A program made the position numbers and the translations under genes. The notes below the pieces were generated by a model that made no database searches, was not told where the DNA came from, and worked only from the letters and a program-made list of their open reading frames with translations. Source: 2-02-FULL-66-14 sp037443705 (GTDB taxonomy: Bacteria > Pseudomonadota > Gammaproteobacteria > Burkholderiales > SG8-39). Taken from it: DNA of 64,000 nucleotides. Shown piece after piece: positions 17,476 to 25,592 of this stretch (position 1 is its first letter; every line of letters starts with the position of its first letter). The stretch covers positions 22,594-86,593 of the forward strand of contig JBBINV010000007.1 in the NCBI GenBank assembly GCA_037443705.1, written 5' to 3'.

Positions 17476-18234
17476 CTAAGAAACGCGCGCGTCCTTCACC
17501 ACCAGCAGCCGCTCGAGCAGCAGCACCAGGCCGTAGAGTGCCATCCCGATCAGAGTGATGAGGATCACCGCCATGAACATCGCCGGCGTGTCGAGCGTCA
17601 CCTGGACCTGCAGCATGAGGTACCCCAGGCCCCTGTCCGAGCCGAGGAACTCGCCCACGATCGCGCCGGCGACCGCGAGAATCGCGCCCACCTTCATGCC
17701 GGCGAAGATGTAGGGCAGTGCGCCCGGGAGCTGGATTTTCGCGAACACCTGCCAGCGCGAGCCGCGCAGTGCCCTCACCAGGTCGAGGAGCTCCGGCTCG
17801 ATCTCGCGAAGGCCCCGCGCCGTGGTGAGCAGGATCGGGAATACGCAGATCGAGAATGCCATCAGCGTGTTCGGCCACACCCCGTACTTGAACCAGACGA
17901 TGATGAGGGGCCCCAGCGCCACCTTGGGGATCATGTTGAGCGACACGAGCAGCGGCATGAAGAACGCCTCGAGCGCCTTCGACCACGTGAACGCGAGCGC
18001 GAGCGCAACGCCCACCGCTACGCCGAGGAGATAGCCCGCGAAGATCTCCGTTGCCGTGACCCCCACGTTCCACCACCAGTTGTAGCTCGGCTGCAGGAGC
18101 GCATCGAGCGTCTCGCCGGGCGAGGGCATCACGAACTTCGGCACGTTGCCGAGCTTCACGAACAGATACCACGCCGCGATCAGCGCGAGATGCGCGCCGA
18201 TCGCGAGCGCGTAACGCCCAAGGTTCTCGTTCAT
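17476..18234 (-). CDS. ABC transporter permease (SsuC/TauC-like)
   Basis: 252 aa, starting at the ATG at 18234 that overlaps the aldolase stop (ATGA); the longer frame upstream is shadow. About six transmembrane segments. The cytoplasmic EAA-like loop is ARGLREIEPELLDLVRALRGSRWQVFAKIQLPGALPYIFAGMK, characteristic of BPD-type permeases of the nitrate/sulfonate/taurine group. Only one permease is present, so a homodimer is expected. It abuts the ATPase gene with no gap. Confidence 0.92.
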   Translation of the reverse strand: MNENLGRYALAIGAHLALIAAWYLFVKLGNVPKFVMPSPGETLDALLQPSYNWWWNVGVTATEIFAGYLLGVAVGVALALAFTWSKALEAFFMPLLVSLNMIPKVALGPLIIVWFKYGVWPNTLMAFSICVFPILLTTARGLREIEPELLDLVRALRGSRWQVFAKIQLPGALPYIFAGMKVGAILAVAGAIVGEFLGSDRGLGYLMLQVQVTLDTPAMFMAVILITLIGMALYGLVLLLERLLVVKDARVS

Positions 18235-19286
18235 GCCAGCCACCTTTCGAGATTCGCGCGCACGAAATCGTCGTCGGCGAGATCTGCGTGCTCGCGGCAG
18301 ACCCGGTCGATTTCCGCGGCCTGGCCCGGCGAGAGCGTCTCGCTCGGGTCGAGGCACCAGATGCCCGCGAGCAGGCCCTGGCGCCGCAGTACCTCGTGGC
18401 ATCCCGGGATGCAGCCCGCGAAATCGTGCGCGACATCGAAGAACGCGCCGTTGCAGTCGGTGATGCGCGAATCGAGGGCGAGCAGATCGTCGTCGACCGG
18501 ACCCCGGAGAATCCTTTCGTACAGCCCGACCGCCATCTTCGTCCAGACGCTCCAATGGCCGAGAAGCCCGCCCCGGAACCGGACCCGGATTTCCTGCGAA
18601 TCCCTCCTGACCGCGAAAGGCGTGACCAGATCCAGAACGATGTGATCGTCGTTTCCGGTGTAAAGCGTCACGCGCTCCTCGGCGCGCGCCGCGACCACGC
18701 CACGTGCGACCTCCAGCGTCGCGTAGCGGTCGAAGGGAGCCACCTTCACCGCGACCACGTTCTCGATCGCCGCGAAGCGCCGCCAGAACTCGGCCGGGAG
18801 CCGGATGCCGCCCACCGCCGTCTGCAGGTAAAAGCCGACGAGCGGAATCTCGGCGGCCACCGCCGCGCAATGCGCGATGAGCTCCTCGAGCGACGCCCCC
18901 TTCATCGCGCCGAGCGAGAGCATCCCGGCGTGGTAGCCGAGCGAGCGGGCAATACGGGCTTCGGCTTTCGCCTGCAGGGTTTGTCCGCAAAGCCCCGCAA
19001 TCAGGATGACCGGCCTGCGCGTCCAGTCGCGCGCCGCGCTCGCTGCCAGGTCCAGGACCTTCTCGTATAACCCCGCTTCCCGGATCGCGAACTGGGTGGC
19101 GTGCACGCCCACCGCGAGGCCGCCTGCGCCGGCGTCGAGGTAGTAGCGCGAAAGCGCGCGCTGGCGCCGCGCGTCCAGCCGCCTGGCGCCATCCAGCGCG
19201 AGCGGATGCGCCGGGATCACGGTTCCCCGGCGCAGGAGCGACAGCACCTCCGGGGGAATTTGCGACCAGTGCAAAGGCATCCGCAC
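18231..19286 (-). CDS. dihydrodipicolinate synthase (DapA) family aldolase/lyase
   Basis: 351 aa, longer than the 290-300 aa of DapA. Class I aldolase of the NAL/DHDPS superfamily: Schiff-base lysine in ENVVAVKVAPFDR, the conserved Tyr in IPLVGFYLQTAVGG, and a TIM-barrel pattern throughout. It is the first gene of the leftward operon, about 95 bases from the divergent binding-protein gene. In such a context these enzymes act as 2-keto-3-deoxy-sugar-acid aldolases or dehydratases rather than in lysine synthesis; that assignment is inferred. Confidence 0.85.
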   Translation of the reverse strand: MRMPLHWSQIPPEVLSLLRRGTVIPAHPLALDGARRLDARRQRALSRYYLDAGAGGLAVGVHATQFAIREAGLYEKVLDLAASAARDWTRRPVILIAGLCGQTLQAKAEARIARSLGYHAGMLSLGAMKGASLEELIAHCAAVAAEIPLVGFYLQTAVGGIRLPAEFWRRFAAIENVVAVKVAPFDRYATLEVARGVVAARAEERVTLYTGNDDHIVLDLVTPFAVRRDSQEIRVRFRGGLLGHWSVWTKMAVGLYERILRGPVDDDLLALDSRITDCNGAFFDVAHDFAGCIPGCHEVLRRQGLLAGIWCLDPSETLSPGQAAEIDRVCREHADLADDDFVRANLERWLA

Positions 19287-19290
19287 GAAT

Positions 19291-19356
19291 TTAACTGCCC
19301 GGTTAACGCCGAGTCAAACCCCGCCGTTGACACGGAGCGGCGCGCGCCGCTAGCAT
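19291..19356 (+). promoter_or_regulatory. operator dyad and sigma-70 promoter for the binding-protein gene
   Basis: A perfect dyad TTAAC-N6-GTTAA (19291-19306) is followed 20 bases later by TTGACA (19327-19332), an 18-base spacer and TAGCAT (19351-19356), then GGAGGAGG before the ATG at 19384. The dyad also sits a few bases before the start of the divergent ten-gene operon (19286), so one protein could control both directions. The same dyad recurs near 25562 and 50900. Confidence 0.65.
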
Positions 19357-19383
19357 CGCTTTCCTCGACTCGGAGGAGGAAAC

Positions 19384-20364
19384 ATGCGCAAGACTCTCAT
19401 TGGCGTGGCACTCGCGATCGCCGCTGCGCCGGCCGCCGCGCAGCAGAAGCTCGACTTCATTCTCAACTGGGTGCCCGGGGGCGACCACGCACCCTACTAC
19501 TACGCCAAGGCGCAAGGGTGGTACGCCAAGGAAGGAATCGATCTCAACCTCGAACCCGGCAAGGGATCGGCGCTCGCGGTACAGAAGGTTGGCGCGGGAG
19601 CCAACCCGATCGGTCTGGCCGACATGGGCAACGTCCTCATCGGCCGCGGCAAGGGCGCGGACCTCGTGGCCGTGTTCAACGTCTACGCCAATTCGCCGCA
19701 GGGCCTTTACTGGCTCAAGAGCTCCGGGATCAAGGGCATCAAGGATTTCCCGGGCAAGAAGATCGGCAACCCCGCCGCCGACGGCGCGCGCCCGATGTGG
19801 CCCGCGCTCGCCAAGGCTAACGGCATCGACCCCAAGTCGATCACCTGGGTGAACGTGGACGCCAACGCCAAGCTCTCGGCGCTGAAAGCCAAGTCCATCG
19901 ACATCACGACCTCGTTCTACAACATCCACCACATCTTCCAGCGCGAGCTCGGCGACGACATGGGCTTCGTAGCCTGGCGCGACATCGGCCTCAACCCCTA
20001 CGGCAACTCGGTGATCGTGAACGGCGAGTACCTGAAGAAGAACAAGGCACAGATCGGCAAGTTCGTGAGCGTCACGCAGCGCGCGTTCGCCGCCTGCGTG
20101 AAGGACCCGAAGCCCTGCGTGCAGGCGCTGGTGGACGCCAACGGCGCGCTCAAGTTCGACAACGAGCTCACCAACTGGGGGCTGGTCGAAGTGCTGATGA
20201 GCGACAGGTTCTCCAAGAGCGTCGCGCTCGGCATCCACGACGACGGCCGCATGAAGGCCGACTACGAGCTGGTGCGCGACTACGTGGGAATCGACAAGCC
20301 CTTCGACGTCAAGACCACCTATACCAACGAGTTCCTCGACCGCTCGATCAAGATGACGAAGTGA
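19384..20364 (+). CDS. ABC transporter substrate-binding protein (NMT1/THI5-like)
   Basis: 326 aa. A cleavable signal peptide is evident (MRKTLIGVALAIAAAPAAA, cut before QQKLDF). The mature protein begins DFILNWVPGGDHAPYYYAKAQGWYAKEGIDL, the NMT1/THI5 signature shared by thiamine-precursor, sulfonate and aromatic-compound binding proteins. A strong Shine-Dalgarno GGAGGAGG precedes the ATG. It is the periplasmic partner of the divergently encoded permease and ATPase. The last 17 bases overlap the convergent SRPBCC gene. The ligand is not predictable from sequence. Confidence 0.92.
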   Translation: MRKTLIGVALAIAAAPAAAQQKLDFILNWVPGGDHAPYYYAKAQGWYAKEGIDLNLEPGKGSALAVQKVGAGANPIGLADMGNVLIGRGKGADLVAVFNVYANSPQGLYWLKSSGIKGIKDFPGKKIGNPAADGARPMWPALAKANGIDPKSITWVNVDANAKLSALKAKSIDITTSFYNIHHIFQRELGDDMGFVAWRDIGLNPYGNSVIVNGEYLKKNKAQIGKFVSVTQRAFAACVKDPKPCVQALVDANGALKFDNELTNWGLVEVLMSDRFSKSVALGIHDDGRMKADYELVRDYVGIDKPFDVKTTYTNEFLDRSIKMTK

Positions 20365-20863
20365 GGCGGCGCCAGAGCCGCTCCAGCCACAGGCGGAGCG
20401 GCCCTTTTGATTTTTTCGGAATGGTTGCTGGAACAACTGCGCCGAAGCGCTTTCCGAGGCATTCGGCGAACTGAGCGGTGCGCTCGGTGGCGCGCTTCTC
20501 GAACAGGCGATCGACGATCGCCTTCAGCTGCCCGGTGCCCTTCACGTCGAACAGGCTCGTGAGCTCGGTCCCCGAGCCGGTTTCCTGCAGCGCCACGTCG
20601 ATCGTCATCGTCAGGTGCTCGGCTCGGGCAACGGCGTGAAGGCGCCGGGGCGGCGTTTCCGACTCGATTTGCGCCCTCAGGTTCACGGTGAGCGGCACCA
20701 CGCCGACCTTTTCCTTCACCGTCAGCTCCGCGGTCCTCGCGTCCAGGATCTCGATGCGCTCGACGCCGGGAATGCAGGTGCAAAGCGACTCGAAGTCGCG
20801 CAGGAATTTCCAGAGCTCCGCGGGGCGGGCGTTGACGGCGAACTTCGCCTCGCGGCGCGGCAT
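20348..20863 (-). CDS. SRPBCC family protein (CoxG-like)
   Basis: 171 aa; ATG at 20863-20861 shares one base with the upstream oxidoreductase stop (TGATG). N-terminal FAVNARPAELWKFLRDFESLCTCIPGVERIE is the CoxG/START-like helix-grip signature, followed by VKEKVGVVPLTVNLRAQIES. The C-terminus is basic and Trp/Leu-rich (RLWLERLWRRLTSSS), suggestive of membrane association. Homologues bind hydrophobic ligands or recruit CO dehydrogenase to membranes; no cox genes are nearby. Probably co-transcribed with the FAD oxidoreductase. Confidence 0.8.
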   Translation of the reverse strand: MPRREAKFAVNARPAELWKFLRDFESLCTCIPGVERIEILDARTAELTVKEKVGVVPLTVNLRAQIESETPPRRLHAVARAEHLTMTIDVALQETGSGTELTSLFDVKGTGQLKAIVDRLFEKRATERTAQFAECLGKRFGAVVPATIPKKSKGPLRLWLERLWRRLTSSS

Positions 20864-22422
20864 CAGTCCCACCACTTGTCGAGCTTGCAGTCCTCCGCGA
20901 TCACGCCGGCGGCGTTGTGCCCGGCGCCTGCGTGCACGCCGCCGCCCGGGTGGCAGTAGCCGCCGCACATGTACAGGCCCTCGATCGGCGTGCGGTAATG
21001 GGACCAGCCGGCGAAGGGCCGGAAGTAGCCCATCTGGTCGGGCGTCATGTCGCCCACGACGTCCACCCCGTTCACCATGTTGTCGTTGTGCCGCACGGTG
21101 TCGGTGGGATCCTGGATGGTCATGGCGAGGATCTTGTCCTTCGTCATGTTGGGCGCATAGGAGCGCCACAGGCCGAGGAGGTGCTCGGCGTATTCCGCGC
21201 GGGCATTCTGCCAGCCTCCCTGAAGCGCGTAGGGCGCGTACTGCCACACGAGCACCGTGTGCCTGCCCGCAGGAGCCTGCGACGGATCGAAAAGCGTAGG
21301 CAGCGTGATCTGCAGCATCTCCCGGCGGGGTGCGCGTCCGGCCGCGATTTCCCGGTACGCCTCGACCTGGTCCGCGACCGTGCCACAGAACATCTCCTGG
21401 CTGAACGCGCGGTGCACGTGGGGATTGTGAGCCCCGGCCCGGTACCGCGGCGGCTCCGACACCGCGAGGTGCAGGCAGAACAGCGACCGGCCGCGCGAGT
21501 GGTAGTTCCTGACTCGCGTCGCAAAGGCGGCCGGCAGGTGCTCCTCGCCCACCATCCCGAGAAAGCTCTTCTTCGGCTCCACGTTCGTGACCACCGCCCT
21601 GGCGGCGCCGATCCTCGTGCCATCGGCGAGCTCCACTCCCGCGGCGCGTCTGCCGTCAAGAAGGATGCGTTTGACTTCGGCATCCGTCCTTACCGCTCCG
21701 CCGCTCGATTCGAGAGCCCGTTTCAAACCCTCCGCAAGCTGCTGCGAGCCGCCCACGCAGATCGGCGCCTCGGCCTTGAGAATGCGAAACAGCTGGATCC
21801 AGCCCTGCCCGAAGGCATCCGGCGGAAAGCCGAGCACCGTCAGGCGCGCGAGGAAATGCACTTTCACCTGCTCGTTCTCGAAGAGCTCGTCCAGGAGCTG
21901 CGCGGGCGTGCTCGCCTGCCACTGCATGAGCGCGCGGCCTTCCTCGGACTTCTCCAGTTCTGCGGTCTGCAGCGACGGCGGCAGCGGCGGCGAGTACATG
22001 AGAGGAAGATAAGTGGACTCGATGAATTCGCCGTAGTCCTCCACGAGCTGCGAGAAGGTGCCTGCGTCGCGCGCGGAGAACTTTGCGATTTCGGCCGCCA
22101 TCTGCGCGGTGTCCCGGTACATCACCAGGCACCGGTGATCGGGAAAGATCGTCCCGCGCAGGTAATCGGGATACACGTATTTCACGCCGTGGCGCTCGAG
22201 TTCCAGGTCGCGGTACACCGGGCTCGAGGGGATGTGGGTATGCACCATCGAGCAGATGTTGTGCCTGAAGCCGGGCAGCGTTGCCTCTGCGGTGTGACAG
22301 CTGCCGCCGACGCGCGAGTTGCGCTCCAGCACCAGAACTCTGGCGCCGGCCTTCGCGAGATAGGCGGCGCAGGCGAGGCCGTTGTGGCCCGCGCCGATGA
22401 CGATGAAGTCTACGTTCGCCAA
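20863..22422 (-). CDS. phytoene dehydrogenase-like FAD-dependent oxidoreductase
   Basis: 519 aa, from a TTG start at 22422; no ATG/GTG is available between the HD-GYP stop and the dinucleotide-binding motif. FAD-binding N-terminus VDFIVIGAGHNGLACAAYLAKAGARVLVLE, then RVGGSCHTAEATLPGF. The C-terminal FAD motif is GLYMCGGYCHPGGGVHAGAGHNAAG. It belongs to the CrtI/retinol-saturase-like flavoprotein group. No isoprenoid or carotenoid genes are present, so the substrate is unknown. Overlaps the HD-GYP gene by 13 bases. Confidence 0.85.
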   Translation of the reverse strand: MANVDFIVIGAGHNGLACAAYLAKAGARVLVLERNSRVGGSCHTAEATLPGFRHNICSMVHTHIPSSPVYRDLELERHGVKYVYPDYLRGTIFPDHRCLVMYRDTAQMAAEIAKFSARDAGTFSQLVEDYGEFIESTYLPLMYSPPLPPSLQTAELEKSEEGRALMQWQASTPAQLLDELFENEQVKVHFLARLTVLGFPPDAFGQGWIQLFRILKAEAPICVGGSQQLAEGLKRALESSGGAVRTDAEVKRILLDGRRAAGVELADGTRIGAARAVVTNVEPKKSFLGMVGEEHLPAAFATRVRNYHSRGRSLFCLHLAVSEPPRYRAGAHNPHVHRAFSQEMFCGTVADQVEAYREIAAGRAPRREMLQITLPTLFDPSQAPAGRHTVLVWQYAPYALQGGWQNARAEYAEHLLGLWRSYAPNMTKDKILAMTIQDPTDTVRHNDNMVNGVDVVGDMTPDQMGYFRPFAGWSHYRTPIEGLYMCGGYCHPGGGVHAGAGHNAAGVIAEDCKLDKWWD

Positions 22423-23636
22423 AGCGTCTCGAGGTCCGGAAAGCTCCAGCGCGCAGGATCCTCGCACGACACGATGCGGTCGCGCGCGGCGGCGCCTGCC
22501 AAGTCTAGCGTTTCGGGCGGGATTCGCGCCTGCGATTTCGTCGAGAAAAACACCTTCACCCGCGGCGCAAGCAGGGTCCCCGATTGCTCGACCACCACGC
22601 CGAGCCGCCCGGAGTGAAGCCGCACCAGCGACCCCGCCGGGTAGATGCCGACACTCTTCACGAACGCCTGGAACACCGTCTCGTCGAAATGACCCTTCGC
22701 CCAGGAGGCCATCTTGCGCAGCGCCTCCCCGGGATCCCAGCCCTTCTTGTAGGCGCGGTCCGAAGTGATCGCGTCGTAGACGTCGCACACCGCGCCCATC
22801 TTCGCGTACAGGCTGATGCGCTCGCCCGGGAGCCGGTGCGGGTAGCCGCTGCCATCGACTTTCTCGTGGTGGTGCAGGCACACCTCGAGCGAGACTTCGG
22901 TCGCGCCGCGAGCTTCCGAAAGCATGCGGTGGCCTTCGACCGGATGCGTCTTCACCAGCGTGAACTCGGCATCGGTGAGCTTGCCGGGCTTGTTCAGGAC
23001 CGCATCGGGGATCGCCATCTTGCCCACGTCGTGCAGGAGCCCCGCGAGGCCCGCCTCGCGCACCTGCGGCTCGCCGAGCCGGAGCTCGCGCGCGAGCGCG
23101 ATCATCAGCCCGCACACCGCGACCGAGTGCATGTAGGTGTAATCGTCGGCGGTCTTGAGGCGCGCCAGGCTCACGAGCGCGCCCGGATTGCGCGCGACCG
23201 ATTCCGCGATTTCCTCCACGAGAGGCGCCGCGCCGGCGGCATCGACGGCTCTTCCCATTCGCGCCTCGCTGAACATCGAAACGATCGCGCGCTTCGTCTC
23301 GGCGCAGATGCGCGCGGCGCGCTCGATCTCCTCAGTGAGCGGGACGCGCGCCGGCGCCGTGGCGGCCTTCGGGACGGCCATCTCGATCGTCTGATCGATT
23401 TCCGCCTCTACCGCCTCCTTCGAGAGCCCCGACTCGACGTCCAGGCCTCTCGCCGTGTCGATCCAGACCTCGCGGATCCCGCTCTCCAGGATCCGCTCGA
23501 TGTCGTCGCGCCGCCTGAGCAGGAACGAGGTGCGCCAGAACGGATGCTCCATCCACGAGCCGCAAAGCTCGTGGAGGTACATTCCCTCGCGGAGGTGCTC
23601 TACGCCGATCCGCTTCAGCATATCGATGAATGCCAA
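22410..23636 (-). CDS. HD-GYP domain protein with N-terminal DUF3391 (cyclic-di-GMP phosphodiesterase)
   Basis: 408 aa. An N-terminal DUF3391 region (about residues 1-130) begins FIDMLKRIGVEHLREGMYLHELCGSWMEHPFW. The HD-GYP domain follows: HSVAVCGLMIALA, GLLHDVGKMAIPDAVLNKPGKLT, KTHPVEGHRML, and HHEKVDGSGYPHRLPGERI, which keeps the HHExxDGxGYP signature. HD-GYP enzymes degrade cyclic di-GMP. No sensor or receiver domain and no membrane segment are present, so it is a cytoplasmic enzyme. First gene of a leftward set with the oxidoreductase and SRPBCC protein. Confidence 0.93.
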   Translation of the reverse strand: MAFIDMLKRIGVEHLREGMYLHELCGSWMEHPFWRTSFLLRRRDDIERILESGIREVWIDTARGLDVESGLSKEAVEAEIDQTIEMAVPKAATAPARVPLTEEIERAARICAETKRAIVSMFSEARMGRAVDAAGAAPLVEEIAESVARNPGALVSLARLKTADDYTYMHSVAVCGLMIALARELRLGEPQVREAGLAGLLHDVGKMAIPDAVLNKPGKLTDAEFTLVKTHPVEGHRMLSEARGATEVSLEVCLHHHEKVDGSGYPHRLPGERISLYAKMGAVCDVYDAITSDRAYKKGWDPGEALRKMASWAKGHFDETVFQAFVKSVGIYPAGSLVRLHSGRLGVVVEQSGTLLAPRVKVFFSTKSQARIPPETLDLAGAAARDRIVSCEDPARWSFPDLETLWRT

Positions 23637-23702
23637 TCATCGCCGTCCGGCGGCCGAGCGGTCGCGCGAGAAGAGGGAAGACCCGGCGGCTATTCGGGGT
23701 TG

Positions 23703-24548
23703 CTAGCCGAGCTCCGGACCCGCCGGGCAGCACACCAGCGACTCGTCGCCCGGCGCGCGCCGCGCGCCGCGCACCATGCGCGTGAACGGGCGCTGAAAGG
23801 CGAAGCCGAGCGATCCGAGCCACGCGCCGAGCGCCGCGTCGCGGTCCACGATGTCGACGTAAACAGGCGGCGTCACGCGCCGCAACGCTTCTTCAAGCAG
23901 GAACCGGGCTATCGCCCCGTCCTCCGCGATGAGGGGCCCAAGCTGGCAGGCCTCGCGGCCGTCGCGGCCGAAGACGAACCCGGCGATTTTTCCCGCGCGC
24001 TCGGCGACGAGCGCCGCCTGCGGAAGCCGGCGCGCGAGATCCTTCAGCACGGCGCTTCGGCGCCCGCCGAAGGCGCGCCGGTCGAGTTCGAGGACCTGCG
24101 GCCAGTCCTTTTCCTCGAACTCTCGAACGCAATGGCGCTCGCGCCCCGGTTGTATCGATCTCCCTCCGAAGGCGAACCGCGCGAAACCCCACGTATCCCG
24201 GAAACCTTCCTGCGCGTACACCCCGCGGCCCGCGGGGGTGGCGTCGAGAATCGGGGTCTGACCCCTTTTTTCGAGGTCGGCGAGCGCGATCCGAAGCAGC
24301 CGCGTCGCGCAGCCCTTGCGCCGGTGGGCGGGATGCACGAGCACCATGCTGATCCAGGCGAAATCACCGTACGGAAGGACCATCGTGGAGGCGGCGAGCG
24401 TTCCCCCGGGAATCGCGAGGCCCCAGCCGTGGCCGAAAGACAGCATCAGCCGCCAGTCCGCCTCGTTCTGGTTCCAGCCGGCAGACACGGAAAGCGCGAG
24501 ACAGCCGCGCAGATGCTCGATCCCCAGCGCATGCTCAGTACCTTCCAT
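23703..24548 (-). CDS. two-domain GNAT family N-acetyltransferase
   Basis: 281 aa with two GNAT-like halves. The first half has ISMVLVHPAHRRKGCATRLLRIALADLEKRG, a full acetyl-CoA loop (RRKGCAT), followed by TPILDATPAGRGVYAQEGFRD. The second half, a DUF-type acetyltransferase, has VAERAGKIAGFVFGRDGREACQLGPLIAED and ends in a truncated GNAT fold. The substrate is unknown. Overlaps the epimerase gene by 14 bases. Bases 24250-24265 carry a near-copy of the repeat seen at 9864-9922, here translated as part of the conserved TPILDA motif. Confidence 0.8.
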   Translation of the reverse strand: MEGTEHALGIEHLRGCLALSVSAGWNQNEADWRLMLSFGHGWGLAIPGGTLAASTMVLPYGDFAWISMVLVHPAHRRKGCATRLLRIALADLEKRGQTPILDATPAGRGVYAQEGFRDTWGFARFAFGGRSIQPGRERHCVREFEEKDWPQVLELDRRAFGGRRSAVLKDLARRLPQAALVAERAGKIAGFVFGRDGREACQLGPLIAEDGAIARFLLEEALRRVTPPVYVDIVDRDAALGAWLGSLGFAFQRPFTRMVRGARRAPGDESLVCCPAGPELG

Positions 24549-25569
24549 CGCGCGTCTCGAAATGCGTGGGCTTGCCCAGGCTCGGCATTCCGCGCGCGAT
24601 CCAGTCGGCCTGCCAGTCGATCATGCGCTCGAGCGGCACGCGCGGCGGCCCGAACAGACGCCGGGCCGCAGCGGTGTCGACGAGCCAGGCGTTGGCAGCC
24701 TCCACGCCAGTGACGAGCGCTTTCCTGCGAAAACGCTTCCCGAACTCTTCCGCCAGCCACCGGACGCTGACCACCTGCGGCCCGCTCACATTGAGCGGCG
24801 AGGTGGGCGTGGTGCAATGCGCGAGGAGCCGCAGCGCCTGTTCGTTCGCCTCGCCCTGCCAGATGACGTTCACGTGCCCCATCGTGACGTCGACCGGCTC
24901 GCCGGCGAACACCTTGCGCGCCACGTCGTGCAGCACGCCGTATCGCATGTCGATCGCGTACTCGAGGCGCACCAGCCGCCCCGGCGTGCCCCAGCGGCGC
25001 GAGCCATAGGCGAACGCCTGCTCGCGCGCGACGCAGGAATTCGCGTAGTCGCCGGGAGGAGGGACGGTGGGTTCGTTTTCGGCTGCCCCTGAAGTCCCGA
25101 CCGAAACATACGGGTAAACGCAAGCCGTCGAGAAGGCGACGATGCGCGAATCCCGGAAGGTCTCGGCCACCATGAACGGCACGCCGGCGTTCATCGCCCA
25201 GGTAAACGAGGGATCGCCTGCGGCGCCGAACTTGTGGCCGGCCATGAACACGACGTTCCTCGCGCGCGGCAGGCGCTCGAGCGCGCTGCGCTCCAGAAGA
25301 TCGCAGGGAATGCACTCCACTCCCCAGCCTTCCAGCTTCTTCCTGACGTCCGCCTGGGAAAACCTCGCGACCCCGATCACCCGCTTTCGCGGCGCGGCGC
25401 GCCTTGCCATGCGCGCAAGCGTAGGACCCATCTTGCCGCCCACGCCGAGCACGAGGATGTCGCCGTCGGCGCGCGCCAGGTCCGCCTCGAGGGCCGGCGA
25501 GGATTCGGACATGAAGTCCTCCAGCCCGTCCGGATCGGCAAAACCGGCGGGAAGATCTCTATTAACCAT
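24535..25569 (-). CDS. NAD-dependent epimerase/dehydratase family protein
   Basis: 344 aa extended-SDR protein. The nucleotide-binding loop reads ILVLGVGGKMGPTLARMARRA, with GxGGxMG in place of the usual GxxGxxG. NVVFMAGHKFG and VAFSTACVYPYV follow; the family's catalytic Tyr-x-x-x-Lys reads YANSCVAREQ, so the Lys is replaced and activity as a classical epimerase is doubtful. The start ATG at 25569 lies inside the TTAAC-N6-GTGAA dyad. Divergent from the MetE-like gene. Confidence 0.78.
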   Translation of the reverse strand: MVNRDLPAGFADPDGLEDFMSESSPALEADLARADGDILVLGVGGKMGPTLARMARRAAPRKRVIGVARFSQADVRKKLEGWGVECIPCDLLERSALERLPRARNVVFMAGHKFGAAGDPSFTWAMNAGVPFMVAETFRDSRIVAFSTACVYPYVSVGTSGAAENEPTVPPPGDYANSCVAREQAFAYGSRRWGTPGRLVRLEYAIDMRYGVLHDVARKVFAGEPVDVTMGHVNVIWQGEANEQALRLLAHCTTPTSPLNVSGPQVVSVRWLAEEFGKRFRRKALVTGVEAANAWLVDTAAARRLFGPPRVPLERMIDWQADWIARGMPSLGKPTHFETRDGRY

Positions 25570-25592
25570 CCGGTGAATTATAATCCCCGGCC
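25562..25592. promoter_or_regulatory. bidirectional promoter with shared -10 and operator-like dyad
   Basis: Only 23 bases separate two divergent start codons. The palindrome ATTATAAT (25577-25584) provides TATAAT in both directions, 8 bases before the ATG at 25593 and 7 bases before the ATG at 25569. The dyad TTAAC-N6-GTGAA (25562-25577) overlaps the -10 region and the minus-strand start codon. Neither gene has room for a Shine-Dalgarno sequence, so both transcripts should be leaderless. Confidence 0.55.

Noticed and set aside
18235..18990. N-terminal extension of the ABC permease frame
   Set aside because: Lies over the aldolase gene and reads as low-complexity shadow; the ATG at 18234 matches the operon's ATGA pattern.
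24250..24272. Rho-independent terminator on the plus strand at the GGGGT-CTG-ACCCC hairpin
   Set aside because: No plus-strand gene precedes it; it lies inside a minus-strand gene.
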